This document shows, piece by piece, positions 1-8,590 of a DNA stretch of 64,000 nucleotides. Origin of the DNA: Pseudonocardia abyssalis (GTDB lineage: Bacteria > Actinomycetota > Actinomycetes > Mycobacteriales > Pseudonocardiaceae); NCBI RefSeq assembly GCF_019263705.2, contig NZ_JADQDK010000001.1, forward strand, positions 992,001-1,056,000, written 5' to 3'. The notes below the pieces were generated by a model. The model did no database searches. It saw only the letters and a program-made list of their open reading frames with translations, and was not told the DNA's origin. The first letter of the stretch is position 1. Each line of letters starts with the position of its first letter. The position numbers and the translations under genes were made by a program.

Positions 1-187
1 GCGCATCGCGCTGAGCCGATCGGGTCACCCGCACCGTCGGTCGTCGCGCCACGGGAGCATCTGGCCGTGCGGACGCAACCCGGGTTCTCAGATTCGGCTC
101 CGCCCACGCACCCGTTCGTACGGTCGGCTCCCAGCCCTCGGACGCTCCCCGCGACGAATCCTTCCCGAGGGTGGAAGGAGACCAGCC

Positions 188-1069
188 ATGGGCCGCCACC
201 GGCTCCGTCCCGTTTCCCGCCCCGGACGTCCGCGGCACGCCGCGCACCGGGGCTCCGTCCGGCTCGCCCCCGCGGCCCCGATGGCGCTCGCGGCGGCCCT
301 GCTCGTCGCCGGTCCCGGCGTCGCCTTCGCCGACGACGACCCGCCGCCCGCCCCGGTCGACGACGCGGGCACGCTGCTCGGCTCGGCGCTGGGCACCGGC
401 CCGGACGCCTCCGACGTCGCGGACGGCTCCGGCTCCGACGGGTCCGATTCCTCCGACCCGGGTTCCGGCGGCTCGGACGGGTCCGACGGACCCGTCACGG
501 GTGCCGACGTCGTCGAGGGCAGCGGTGCGGTGGCCGCGGACGAGGCGGCGGGAGGGGAGGAGGAGCAGTCCGCGGCCGCCCTCCCCGCGGCCGGGGCCGG
601 ATCCACGGACGTGACGCTGCTGGAGAAGAACGGCTCCGGCGTCACCGGCAGCGCCACGATCGACGCCGAGCGCGTCGTCGCGACGGCCACGGGCCTGGAC
701 CCGGACTCCCGCTACGTCAGCTTCTTCTACGGCGCGACGAGCAGTGCGACCAACAACAACCCCTGCATCCTCGACGGCACCAACCCGCTGCCCTCGGACC
801 AGACGATCGGGGAGTGGGACGTCGACGAGGACGGCAACGGCACGCTCTCGGCGGCCAACCCGCTCGGGGCCCGCTACACGCTGCAGGCCGGGACCATCTC
901 GATCCGCGAGGTCCAGCACGACTTCTCCACGGCCACGGCGCTCCCCGTCAACCCTCTGAGCTACACGCTCGTGGCGTGCGGGGAGGTGGAGCGCCTCGAG
1001 ATCCTCGACCCGGTCACGGATCTGGTCCCGGCGCTGCCGAAGTTCCCCAGCATTCCGCCGTTGTCCTGA
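188..1069 (+). CDS. Secreted protein with acidic Ser/Gly/Asp-rich linker
   Basis: No family is recognised. The 293-residue product starts with an arginine-rich segment and a hydrophobic stretch (about residues 30-46) ending in an AFA-type signal-peptidase site just before DDDPP, so export is likely. Residues ~50-125 are a low-complexity linker of Asp, Ser, Gly and Pro. The last ~150 residues are ordinary in composition, look beta-rich and contain two cysteines (in NNNPCILDG and LVACGEVE) that could pair outside the cell. There is no C-terminal membrane anchor. The ATG is preceded by GGAAGGAG at about 7 bases, which decides the start. A surface or matrix role is inference only. Confidence 0.7.
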   Translation: MGRHRLRPVSRPGRPRHAAHRGSVRLAPAAPMALAAALLVAGPGVAFADDDPPPAPVDDAGTLLGSALGTGPDASDVADGSGSDGSDSSDPGSGGSDGSDGPVTGADVVEGSGAVAADEAAGGEEEQSAAALPAAGAGSTDVTLLEKNGSGVTGSATIDAERVVATATGLDPDSRYVSFFYGATSSATNNNPCILDGTNPLPSDQTIGEWDVDEDGNGTLSAANPLGARYTLQAGTISIREVQHDFSTATALPVNPLSYTLVACGEVERLEILDPVTDLVPALPKFPSIPPLS

Positions 1070-1448
1070 CCCGATCCGATCGATCGGGGCCCGGTAATGG
1101 TGGACGCACGGTGATATCGGACCGTCAACCCCCTGTTCGGGCCCCACGCGACCCGGGTGACGGGCGATCCCCGTTAGGGGGGTCCGACACGGTGCGTAGT
1201 TCTGGGATTCGATGTTCGGACGATCGGGTGATGCGCAAGTGCGGAGAGTGACGGTAACGCGGTGACCAGAGGGTATTCCTGGAGCCGGAGCCTCCCGGAA
1301 TAGACGAGTATCCTCACGTCGAGTATTTGTCTTCATCCGATAGTGGTAGTTGATAGTGGTGGCACGGGTGAATCCGGATAGCTTTATTCCTGTCAGCGAG
1401 GCTCCCCCTCACAGGCTGGCATTCGGATCACTCGACAGGAGAAGTACT
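1070..1448. promoter_or_regulatory. 379-bp gene-free leader before the small secreted protein
   Basis: I see no gene here. The last 180 bases are clearly less GC-rich than the surroundings, as expected for a promoter. An imperfect 9-bp hairpin lies at 1276-1284/1292-1300 and could end the upstream transcript. Two direct repeats follow: CGAGTAT at 1305-1311 and 1320-1326, and GATAGTGGT at 1339-1347 and 1352-1360. These are candidate regulator sites for the gene at 1449. No -35/-10 pair could be assigned with confidence. Confidence 0.4.
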
Positions 1449-1799
1449 GTGCTGAAGAAGGCTGGCATCCTCGTTGCCGCAACCGCCGCTGGTCTGCTCG
1501 CGGTGAGCCCGCTCGCCTTCGCCGGGGACAAGGGCGGCTGGGACGGCGACCACGACGGCAACAACGACCGTCAGGTCAACCGCGTCGACAACGACCGCGA
1601 CAGCTCGCAGGTGGGCCTCGTCAACGTCGGCGACGTCAACGCCCTCAACGACGTCAACGTCTGCCCGGCGATCCCCGTCGCCGCGGGCATCGGCAACATC
1701 CTGGGCATCCTGGGCTCCGGTGCGGCCGACGCCGACGCCGACGGCACCGCCGCCTGCGTCAACGACGACAGCGTGAACCAGGCGAACTTCGAGGACTGA
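1449..1799 (+). CDS. Small secreted rodlin-like protein
   Basis: The 116-residue product has a short basic start, a hydrophobic segment and an LAFA cleavage site (about residues 20-24), so it should be exported. The mature part is Asp/Asn/Gly-rich (DKGGWDGDHDGNNDR), then has a hydrophobic core (IPVAAGIGNILGILG) and two cysteines. The signal peptide beginning LKKAG and the Val/Asn-rich body with a central hydrophobic patch resemble actinobacterial rodlins and related surface proteins, but the similarity is weak. I chose GTG at 1449 rather than an upstream ATG because an AGGAG box sits just before it and the signal peptide starts there. The hairpin series directly downstream suggests a separate, well-expressed monocistronic transcript. 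Confidence 0.6.
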   Translation: MLKKAGILVAATAAGLLAVSPLAFAGDKGGWDGDHDGNNDRQVNRVDNDRDSSQVGLVNVGDVNALNDVNVCPAIPVAAGIGNILGILGSGAADADADGTAACVNDDSVNQANFED

Positions 1800-1802
1800 G
1801 AG

Positions 1803-1840
1803 ACTCCAGCACTGGGAGTTCAGACTCGAGCACTGCGAGT
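1803..1840 (+). repeat. Two tandem 21-bp hairpin repeats with compensatory changes
   Basis: Two direct copies 21 bp apart each fold into a 5-bp stem with the same 7-base loop AGCACTG. The first stem is ACTCC/GGAGT (1803-1807/1815-1819) and the second ACTCG/CGAGT (1824-1828/1836-1840). The base that differs on the left arm is matched by a complementary difference on the right arm, so pairing is kept. They begin three bases after the stop codon of the small secreted protein gene. Confidence 0.6.
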
Positions 1841-1846
1841 CGCACC

Positions 1847-1912
1847 GGAGACGTCCGACGTCTCCGTAGTCTGACCGGGGATTCCGCGCCGGGCCGCACA
1901 TGCGGCCCGGCG
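1847..1912 (+). terminator. Double hairpin, probable transcription terminator
   Basis: Two perfect stems follow the tandem hairpins. The first is 8 bp (1847-1854/1858-1865, 3-base loop). The second is a very GC-rich 12-bp stem (1887-1898/1901-1912) around a 2-base loop. There is no U tract, which is usual for high-GC actinobacterial terminators. It ends transcription of the gene at 1449-1799 before the tautomerase gene at 1975. Confidence 0.7.
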
Positions 1913-1974
1913 TGGTGCCGTTTCCGGGGTCGTCCGCGGTGGACCGCGATGATCCTCCGGTTCAGGATGGGCGC

Positions 1975-2349
1975 ATGCCCTTCTACCAGTTCACGATCCC
2001 GGCCGACGGTCCGAGCGCGCAGCGCAAGGCGGAGATCGCCGCCGCGTTCACGAAGGTCCACACCTCCGTCACCGGGGCGCCCGCGCGCTACGTCAACTGC
2101 TCCTTCGTCGAGGTGCCGAGCGGCAGCCTGTTCGTCGCCGACGAGGTGGTCGAGCACGGCCGCATGATCGGGCTCATCCGGTCCGGCCGCACCGAGGCGG
2201 TCAAGCGCGAGCTGATCACCGGCCTCGCGCAGGCCTGGGCGGAGGTCACCGGCGAGCCCGTGGCGGGCTTCGCGCTCTTCCTGCAGGAGGTGCCCGGGCA
2301 CGCCGTCATGGAACACGGCGAGATCCTCCCCGAGGCCGCCGACGACTAG
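1975..2349 (+). CDS. Tautomerase-superfamily enzyme, cis-CAAD/Cg10062-like
   Basis: This is a 4-oxalocrotonate-tautomerase-fold enzyme of the long (cis-3-chloroacrylate dehalogenase) type. After loss of Met the chain starts with the catalytic Pro1 (PFYQF). His28 (FTKVHTS), Arg68 and Arg71 (IRSGRT) and Glu112 (VMEHG) line up with His28, Arg70, Arg73 and Glu114 of cis-CAAD. The position of Tyr103 is Phe101 here (ALFLQEVPG), so full dehalogenase activity is doubtful and a promiscuous tautomerase or hydratase is more likely. The 124-residue length is a little short for the subfamily. The ATG at 1975 is the only start that exposes Pro1. The true substrate is unknown. Confidence 0.8.
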   Translation: MPFYQFTIPADGPSAQRKAEIAAAFTKVHTSVTGAPARYVNCSFVEVPSGSLFVADEVVEHGRMIGLIRSGRTEAVKRELITGLAQAWAEVTGEPVAGFALFLQEVPGHAVMEHGEILPEAADD

Positions 2350-2353
2350 CCCG

Positions 2354-2995
2354 TCAGAACAGCAGGTCGGCGAGGATGTCCTCGTCCGTGATCTCCCCGG
2401 TCGGGCGGTCGATTCGGCAGGACACCCGCAGGGTGCCGTCGTTCCAGGTCAGCCGCGCGCCGGGGAAGGCCGAGCGCAGCAGCCGCACGATCCGCACGTT
2501 CTCCCGGAGCACGTCGCCGAACAGCTCTGCGTAGCCGAGCTCGGCCGCCAGCGTGCCGAGACCCTCGACGAGTCGACGGCCGATGCCCCGGCCCTGGCGG
2601 TCGTCGACGACGGCGACGGCGAGCTCGGCCTGTCGGGGAGCGTGCGCGATGAGCCGGGCGATGCCGACCGGGTGCCAACCCGCCACGGTCGGCAGCTCGG
2701 CCAGCAGCGCGGCGTGGGTGCGCCCGTCGACGTCGAGCAACCGGCGCCGGGTCCCGGCGGACAGCACCGGCGTGGGGGAGTGGAAGCGCAGGTAGCGGCT
2801 CTGCGCCGACAGCCCGGCGAACACCGTGTCGACGGCGAGGTCGTCGTCGCGACGTAACGGTCGCAGCCGGGGCACGGGGGTGGCGAGCCGGGTGTCCCAG
2901 CGGCACCGCCACCGGGCGGGCGACGGCGGGGTCGGGGCGGGCTGGGTCGGGGCGGGCTGGGTCGGGGCGGGCTGGATCGGGGTCAGGGGACTCAA
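2354..2995 (-). CDS. GNAT-family N-acetyltransferase
   Basis: The product (213 residues) has a Pro/Thr-rich N-terminal tail (PAPTQ repeats) followed by a GNAT fold. Motif A, the acetyl-CoA pyrophosphate loop, is seen in AVAVVDDRQGRGIGRRLVEGL (residues ~120-140), with the upstream strand LAVAVV and the later LGYAELFGDV. The substrate is unknown. The tail is encoded by three exact 15-bp repeats at 2931-2975, so its length may vary. The assigned start is TTG with AGAGGA upstream; starting after the repeats would leave the domain intact. The gene is convergent with the tautomerase gene (4 bases between stops) and divergent from the LAL regulator. Confidence 0.75.
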   Translation of the reverse strand: MSPLTPIQPAPTQPAPTQPAPTPPSPARWRCRWDTRLATPVPRLRPLRRDDDLAVDTVFAGLSAQSRYLRFHSPTPVLSAGTRRRLLDVDGRTHAALLAELPTVAGWHPVGIARLIAHAPRQAELAVAVVDDRQGRGIGRRLVEGLGTLAAELGYAELFGDVLRENVRIVRLLRSAFPGARLTWNDGTLRVSCRIDRPTGEITDEDILADLLF

Positions 2996-3132
2996 GGGGG
3001 GCGTTCCTCTCGGACGGTGGGCCGGGGGGCACCGGCCGCCACCGACGTTAGGAACGCGGAGAGGGCGTCGAAACCAGGAAAACCTTGTGGTGTGCCCGTG
3101 GCCCGTGGTGGATCCTGGGTTCGGGAGGACCC

Positions 3133-5952
3133 ATGTCCGAGACCGTGGCCGTGGGCCGGGACGCGCAGCTCGCCGAGGTGGAGCGGTTTCTCGACCGCGC
3201 CGCCGACGGTCCGGCCGGGTTGCTGCTGGAGGGGCCCGCCGGGATCGGCAAGACCACCGTGTGGCGGGCCGCGATCACCGCGGCCCGGGCGCGCGGGCAC
3301 CGCGTGCTGTCCGCCACGGCGGTCGACGCCGAGTCCGACCTGCCGTTCGTCGGGCTGCGCGACCTGTCCGCCGTGGTGCCGGTGGAGGCGGGCGACGGGT
3401 TGCCCGCGGTGCAGCGGGCCGCGCTCGACGTGGCGCTGCTGCGCTCGGGCGACCCCGGTGCGGCTGCCGACCCGAGCGCCGTGTGCGCCGCCGCACTGGG
3501 CGTCGTCCGGCTGCTCGCGGCCGAGGGTCCGCTGGTCGTCGCCGTCGACGACGTCACCTGGATGGACCGCTCCTCGCAGCGGCTGCTGCGCTACGTCCTG
3601 CGGCGGCTGCGCCGGGAGCGGGTGGGGGTGCTGCTGGCCCGGCGCACGGGGGAACCGGGCGTGCCGATCGGGCTGGACGCTCCGGCGCTGGCGGCGACGA
3701 CCGTGCGCGTCGAGCTCGGGGCGCTGGACGTCGACGACGTGCACGTGCTGCTCACCGAGCACGCCGGTATGGCGCTGTCGGCCCGCACCACCGGACACAT
3801 CCACCGGGTCAGCGGCGGCAACCCGTTCTACGCCGTCGAGATCGGGCGGGCGGTGGTGGCCGGCGGGCGGCGACGCCCGAGCGAGGAGGACCTCCCGGTG
3901 CCCGGCGGCGTCCTCGCCGTCACGACCCGGCGACTGGCCGCGCTCTCCGCTGCGGCGCGGCGGACGCTCGGGGTCGTCGCGCTGCTGTCCGCGACCACCG
4001 TCGACCGGGTCACGGCGGTCGTCGGGCCGGAGACGGCCGCGGCGCTGGAGGAGGCCGTCGACGAGGGACTGCTCGACGTCGACGGCGCCGACGTCCGCTT
4101 CACCCACCCGATCCTGCGCTCGGCGGTGACGGCGGGGCTGCCCGCGCTGCGCCGCCAGGGCCTGCACCGGGAGCTGGCCGCCGCCACCGACGACCCGGCC
4201 GAGCGCGCGGTCCACCTCGCCGCCGCGGCCACCGGCCCCGACCCGGCTGTGGCCGCCGCGCTCGACGCGGCCGCGCGCCGCGCGTCGGCGCAGGGTGCGC
4301 CGGACGCCGCGGCCGCCCTGGCCGACCGCGCGGTGGCGCTGACCCCGCCGGACCGTCCGGACGACCGGGCCCGGCGCGTGATCGACGCCGCCTGCCACCA
4401 CTACCGGGCCGACGACGCGGACACCGCCCGTGAGCGGCTCCGCCCGCTCGTCGCCGACCTGCCGCCCGGGCCGCTGCGGGCCGAGGCGCTGCTGTGGTCG
4501 GGCACCTTCTGGTCCGAGGACGACACCGACGAGGCCCTCACGCAGCTGCGGGGGGCGCTCGGGGTCGTCGCGGAGCTGGCGGGCACCGACGATGGCGGCG
4601 GCGTGCTGGGCGAGCTGGCCGCCGCGGCCCACCGCCAGCTCGCGGTCGTGCAGGTCTTCGCGGGCAACACCTTCTCCGCCGACGCCCACGCGCACCAGGG
4701 CCTGCGCATCGCGCTCACCGGATCCGACGCGGACTCGATCGCGGAGAGCCGGGCGACCCTGGCCTGGACCCAGTTCTGGGACGGCCACGGGCTGCGCCCC
4801 GAGCTGCTCGAACCCGCGTCGGCGCAGCGCCGTTGGACCCGCTTCGCCCCCAACGACAAGACGCCGGGGCTCGTCTCCGGGATGCTGCTGAGCCTGACCG
4901 ACGACCTCGACGCGGCCCGCGCGACCCTGCGTGCCGAGTACGGCGACGCCCGTGACCGCGGCCTCGACCGCGCGGCGTGCATCGCGCTGTTCAACCTCAT
5001 CGAGGTGGAGCGGCGCGCCGGCCACTGGGCGCTCGCCCTCGACCTGGCCGACGAGGGCCACCGCGTCGCCGACGCCTCCGGTGACGGTCTCGGGCGGTCG
5101 CTGCTGCTCCAGGCCAGGGGGCACGTGCGGGCCCGGCTGGGGATGCTCGCGGAGGCCAGGGCCGACGCGGCCGACGCGATGGCGCTCGGCACGGCCGTCT
5201 CCTCGCCGATGGCCGTGCGGTTCGGGCACACCCTGCTGGGGTTCGTGGAGCTGTCCTGCGGCGACCATGCCGCCGTCGACCGGCACCTCTCGCCGCTGGC
5301 CGAGCGGCTGTTGCACGGGGGGTTCGACCCCGGGCTGTCCCGGTTCGTCCTCGACCACGTGGAGGCGCTCGTCGCGCTCGGCGAGCTGGACCGCGCCGAC
5401 GTGCTCCTCGCGCGTTTCACCGCGCAGGCGCAGGCGCTGGGCCGGGCGTCGTCGCTGGCCGGGGCGACGCGCTGCCGGGCCCTGCTGCTCGCCGCACGGG
5501 GCGACGCCGACGGGGCGGCCGCCGCGTCGACCGAGGCGATCGCCGCCCACGAACGCCTCGGCGCGCCCTTCGAGCACGGGCGGACGCTGCTGGTCGCGGG
5601 CTCGATCCACCGCCGGGCGAAGCGCCGCCGCGCAGCCCGCGACGCGCTGCGGGCCGCGGTCGTGATCTTCGAGGAACTGGGCAGCCCGCCGTGGACCGCC
5701 CGCGCCCGCGAGGAACTGGCCCGGATCGGCGGCCGGGCCCCGTCGGCCACGGCACTCACCGGTGCCGAGGAGCGCGTCGCGGCACTGGTGGCGGCCGGGC
5801 GCTCCAACCGCGAGGTGGCCGCGGAGCTGTTCCTCACCGTCGCCACCGTCGAGGCGACGCTGTGGAAGGTCTACCGCAAACTCGGCGTTCGCTCCCGCAC
5901 CGAGCTCTCGGTGGTGCGTGCCCGAACCGTCCGCCGCTCACCCGGCAGGTGA
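3133..5952 (+). CDS. LuxR-family LAL-type ATPase transcriptional regulator
   Basis: This 939-residue protein has the LAL layout: an AAA/NACHT-like ATPase at the N-terminus (Walker A GPAGIGKTT at residues ~35-43, Walker B VVAVDD at ~135), a long helical repeat region (TPR-like, ~350-830) and a C-terminal LuxR helix-turn-helix (~875-930, LTGAEERVAALVAAGRSNRE). Such proteins bind ATP and an inducer and activate target promoters. ATG 3133 is used because GGAGGA lies just before it; an upstream in-frame ATG at 3085 has no such site. One helix of the HTH reads EATLWKVYRKLGV, normal for the family. The target genes are unknown; the flavin-reductase pair downstream is a possibility by position only. 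Confidence 0.85.
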   Translation: MSETVAVGRDAQLAEVERFLDRAADGPAGLLLEGPAGIGKTTVWRAAITAARARGHRVLSATAVDAESDLPFVGLRDLSAVVPVEAGDGLPAVQRAALDVALLRSGDPGAAADPSAVCAAALGVVRLLAAEGPLVVAVDDVTWMDRSSQRLLRYVLRRLRRERVGVLLARRTGEPGVPIGLDAPALAATTVRVELGALDVDDVHVLLTEHAGMALSARTTGHIHRVSGGNPFYAVEIGRAVVAGGRRRPSEEDLPVPGGVLAVTTRRLAALSAAARRTLGVVALLSATTVDRVTAVVGPETAAALEEAVDEGLLDVDGADVRFTHPILRSAVTAGLPALRRQGLHRELAAATDDPAERAVHLAAAATGPDPAVAAALDAAARRASAQGAPDAAAALADRAVALTPPDRPDDRARRVIDAACHHYRADDADTARERLRPLVADLPPGPLRAEALLWSGTFWSEDDTDEALTQLRGALGVVAELAGTDDGGGVLGELAAAAHRQLAVVQVFAGNTFSADAHAHQGLRIALTGSDADSIAESRATLAWTQFWDGHGLRPELLEPASAQRRWTRFAPNDKTPGLVSGMLLSLTDDLDAARATLRAEYGDARDRGLDRAACIALFNLIEVERRAGHWALALDLADEGHRVADASGDGLGRSLLLQARGHVRARLGMLAEARADAADAMALGTAVSSPMAVRFGHTLLGFVELSCGDHAAVDRHLSPLAERLLHGGFDPGLSRFVLDHVEALVALGELDRADVLLARFTAQAQALGRASSLAGATRCRALLLAARGDADGAAAASTEAIAAHERLGAPFEHGRTLLVAGSIHRRAKRRRAARDALRAAVVIFEELGSPPWTARAREELARIGGRAPSATALTGAEERVAALVAAGRSNREVAAELFLTVATVEATLWKVYRKLGVRSRTELSVVRARTVRRSPGR

Positions 5953-6022
5953 GCGGCGGAGCGGTCGTCGTGTCCGCTTCGGGCGGGACACCGCGTCAGT
6001 CTCGACGAAGATCGGCGCCGTA

Positions 6023-6044
6023 GGTGTCTCAGTGTCGAGACACC
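6023..6044. promoter_or_regulatory. Inverted repeat upstream of flavin-reductase operon
   Basis: GGTGTCTC (6023-6030) and GAGACACC (6037-6044) form a perfect 8-bp inverted repeat with a 6-base spacer, 80 bases before the ATG of the flavin reductase. It may be a regulator operator or a weak terminator for the LAL gene. It has no strongly GC-rich stem, so an operator is preferred. Confidence 0.4.
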
Positions 6045-6123
6045 GGGCCCGGGCGGGGCTGCGGGCGAGCCGGATCTCCGCTCGGTCCGACGGCGACGGC
6101 CCCGCATTGGCTAGGGTCGGGTC

Positions 6124-6624
6124 ATGAGTGCGCCACCGGGACCCGTGTCGCCCGCCGTCATGCGGGAGGTGCTCGGGCACTTCGTGTCCGGCATCGTCGT
6201 GATCACCGCGTCGGGGCCGGACGGCCCGCTCGGCTTCACGTGTCAGTCGTTCTCGTCGCTGTCGCTGGAGCCGCCGCTGGTGAGCTTCGCCCCGTCGCGC
6301 ACGTCCACGACCTGGCCACGGATCCGCGAGGTCGGCGCGTTCTGCGTCAACGTGCTGGCCGCCGACCACCAGGAGCTGTCCTCGGGCTTCGCGCGGTCCG
6401 GCGTCGACAAGTTCGCGGGGGTGACCTGGCAGCCGGGCCCGTCCGGAGCCCCGGTGCTCGACGGCGTCAGCGCCTGGATCGACTGCGAGCTCCGCGACGA
6501 GTTCGACGGCGGCGACCACACGATCGTCGTCGGGCAGGTGCAGGACCTCGGGGCCGACGCGGCCCGGTTGCCGTTGCTGTTCTACCGCGGGCGCTATGCG
6601 GTCACGTCGGGGGAGGGTCGATGA
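6124..6624 (+). CDS. Flavin reductase (FMN-binding split-barrel) protein
   Basis: The 166-residue product matches the flavin-reductase-like split barrel family that supplies reduced FMN to two-component monooxygenases. Visible family features are FVSGIVVITA near the start, the loop GFTCQSFSSLSLEPPLVSFAPS (FMN-binding, residues ~38-60) and FCVNVLAADHQELSS. It overlaps the next gene, an NADPH-dependent FMN reductase, by ATGA, so the two are translationally coupled and probably make reduced flavin together. No monooxygenase gene is adjacent, so the final acceptor is not evident. Confidence 0.82.
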   Translation: MSAPPGPVSPAVMREVLGHFVSGIVVITASGPDGPLGFTCQSFSSLSLEPPLVSFAPSRTSTTWPRIREVGAFCVNVLAADHQELSSGFARSGVDKFAGVTWQPGPSGAPVLDGVSAWIDCELRDEFDGGDHTIVVGQVQDLGADAARLPLLFYRGRYAVTSGEGR

Positions 6625-7160
6625 AGGTCGTGGGTGTCGCCGGTGGCCCGGATGCCGGCGGGCGCACGAGCACCGCGATCGCCGCCGTGCTGACGGGTGC
6701 CGCGTCGGCCGGCGCGCTGACCGACCTGATCGAGCTCGGGGGAGCGGAGCTGGCCGATGTGGTGGCCGCGATCGACGCCGCCGACGCCGTCGTGTTCGGC
6801 AGCCCGGTCTACCGCGCCACCTACTCCGCCCTGCTCAAGACGCTGCTGGAGGGCACGGAGCGCGGCAGGTGGGGGGAACGGACACAGCCGTTGCAGGGCA
6901 AGGTGGCGGCCACCGTGATCACCGGCGCGAGCGGGCACCACTTCCTCGCCACCAACGACCTGCGCAACGTCCTGGCCGGCTTCTTCGCGGTGCAGGTGCT
7001 CAGCCCCGGGCTCTACTTCGACCACGGCGCGTACGTCGACCGCGGAACCCTCACCGACGACAGTGCCGCACTCGCGGCGGGCCACGGTGCGGCACTGGTC
7101 GATCTCGCCACCGCGGTACGCGGCTCGGCGGCTCTCTCGGCGCTGGTCCCACAGGTCTGA
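6621..7160 (+). CDS. NADPH-dependent FMN reductase (SsuE/flavodoxin-like)
   Basis: The 179-residue flavodoxin-fold protein begins with a strand and phosphate-binding loop (MKVVGVAGGPDAGGRT), followed by DAVVFGSPVYRATYSALLKTLLE, the typical FMN-reductase GSPxY signature (residues ~60-80). It resembles SsuE/MsuE enzymes that reduce FMN for sulfonate monooxygenases. The ATG overlaps the stop of the preceding flavin reductase gene (ATGA), and a GGGAGGG box precedes it. The strong terminator at 7241-7287 closes the operon. Confidence 0.82.
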   Translation: MKVVGVAGGPDAGGRTSTAIAAVLTGAASAGALTDLIELGGAELADVVAAIDAADAVVFGSPVYRATYSALLKTLLEGTERGRWGERTQPLQGKVAATVITGASGHHFLATNDLRNVLAGFFAVQVLSPGLYFDHGAYVDRGTLTDDSAALAAGHGAALVDLATAVRGSAALSALVPQV

Positions 7161-7240
7161 CGACCACGTTGGAGTGAACTCCAGTTCGTACCGGGCGCGG
7201 CGCGCGCCGCGACGGGCGGCGGGGGAGTAGACAACGTCAC

Positions 7241-7287
7241 GACCGGCGCCGCCCGCGCTCAGGGGAGCCCAGCGGGCGGCGCCGGTC
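7241..7287. terminator. Bidirectional 16-bp stem terminator
   Basis: GACCGGCGCCGCCCGC (7241-7256) is perfectly complementary to 7272-7287, leaving a 15-base loop. It lies between two convergent genes, the FMN reductase (ends 7160) and sigB (ends 7312), and should stop transcription from both sides. Confidence 0.85.
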
Positions 7288-7311
7288 AGAGAACGTACTT
7301 CGGGGAACGGG

Positions 7312-8442
7312 TCAGCTGGCGTAGGCCCGCAGCCGGTCGGCGCGCTCGCCGATCCGCAGCTTGCCCATCACCTCGCGCTCGATCTGGCGGACCCGCTCGC
7401 GGGAGAGCCCGAAGCGCTTGCCGATCTGGTCGAGCGTGCGCGGCTGCCCGTCGTCGAGGCCGAAGCGCATGCGGATGACGTGCTGCTCGCGGTCCTCCAG
7501 GGTGGAGAGCACGCGTCGCAGGTCGTCGTGCAACAGGTGCGAGATCACCGTGGTCTCGGCGTCGGTGGCCTCGCCGTCCTCGATGAAGTCGCCCAGCGGC
7601 GCCTCCTCCTCGGACCCCACCGGCATGTCGAGGCTCACCGGGTCGCGTGCGTGGTCGAGCAGGTCGGCGATCTTGCCCTCGGGGATGCCCGACTCCTCGG
7701 CCAGCTCCTCGTGGGTGGCGTCGCGGCCCAGCTTCTGGTGCAGGTCGCGCTTGATCCGTGCGAGCTTGTTGACCTGCTCGACGAGGTGCACGGGCAGCCG
7801 GATCGTGCGGGCCTGGTCGGCCATGCCGCGCGTGATCGCCTGCCGGATCCACCAGGTGGCGTAGGTGGAGAACTTGAACCCCTTGGCGTAGTCGAACTTC
7901 TCGACCGCGCGGATCAGACCCAGATTCCCCTCCTGGATGAGGTCGAGCAGCGGCATCCCGCGGCCGGTGTAGCGCTTGGCCAGCGAGACGACGAGCCGGA
8001 GGTTGGCCTCCAGCAGGTGGTTGCGGGCGCGGCGGCCGTCGCGCACGACCCAGCGCAGGTCGGCCGCGTACTGCTTCTCCAGCTCGGTGCCCTCGGCGAC
8101 CGCGCTGTCGATGACGTGCTGGGCGAAGACGCCGGCCTCGATGCGCCGGGCCAGGTCGACCTCCTGTGCCGCCGTGAGCAGCGCGGTCTTGCCGATGCCG
8201 TTGAGGTAGACGCGGACGAGGTCGGCCGCGGGACTCTGGGCGTCGAGGTCCTCCGCGGTCATCTCGGGACGCTCACCGGGAGCGGCGTTCGCGAACACCG
8301 AACTCACCACCGGCTCGGCGGAGCCGGCCGCGGGTCCGGAGCCGGTACGCTGGCTCGGGACGGTCTTCACGGCGGACGATCGTGGGGTCCGGGTCTTCTT
8401 GGGCGCGGTCTTGGTGGGCGCGGTCCTGGTGGGCGCTGTCAT
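7312..8442 (-). CDS. sigB: RNA polymerase sigma factor SigB (group 2, HrdB-like)
   Basis: The 376-residue protein is a sigma-70 factor with regions 1.2 ([15 protein letters not shown], ~70), 2.1-2.4 ([28 protein letters not shown], ~165-205), 3 ([21 protein letters not shown]) and 4.2 ([20 protein letters not shown], ~340-360). The sequence follows mycobacterial SigB almost residue for residue from region 1.2 onward. It lacks the long region 1.1 of the principal sigma factor, which marks it as group 2. The N-terminal ~30 residues are a Thr/Ala/Pro/Lys tail coded by short 15-bp repeats. It is expected to direct stationary-phase or stress transcription. Confidence 0.9.
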   Translation of the reverse strand: MTAPTRTAPTKTAPKKTRTPRSSAVKTVPSQRTGSGPAAGSAEPVVSSVFANAAPGERPEMTAEDLDAQSPAADLVRVYLNGIGKTALLTAAQEVDLARRIEAGVFAQHVIDSAVAEGTELEKQYAADLRWVVRDGRRARNHLLEANLRLVVSLAKRYTGRGMPLLDLIQEGNLGLIRAVEKFDYAKGFKFSTYATWWIRQAITRGMADQARTIRLPVHLVEQVNKLARIKRDLHQKLGRDATHEELAEESGIPEGKIADLLDHARDPVSLDMPVGSEEEAPLGDFIEDGEATDAETTVISHLLHDDLRRVLSTLEDREQHVIRMRFGLDDGQPRTLDQIGKRFGLSRERVRQIEREVMGKLRIGERADRLRAYAS

Positions 8443-8590
8443 GGTGTCTTCCTCCCCTGCGCGACCCGGGCGGCGAGCGGATGCTGTGGTCCGTCGCTGC
8501 CGGGGCTCTCATGGGGTTGAACGCGCCCGTCCCGGGAATCGTTCCCGGGAGCGGACGCACTCTCAGCGCCCCCTCAGTCGATCGCGCGGG

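Noticed and set aside
2992..5610. Long minus-strand open frame opposite the LAL regulator
   Set aside because: Low-complexity Arg/Gly/Pro-rich translation with no motif; the plus-strand LAL regulator is clearly the real gene.
8402..8446. 15-bp repeats at the sigB 5' end as a regulatory array
   Set aside because: They code the Thr/Ala/Pro/Lys tail of SigB in frame and are best seen as protein-coding low complexity.
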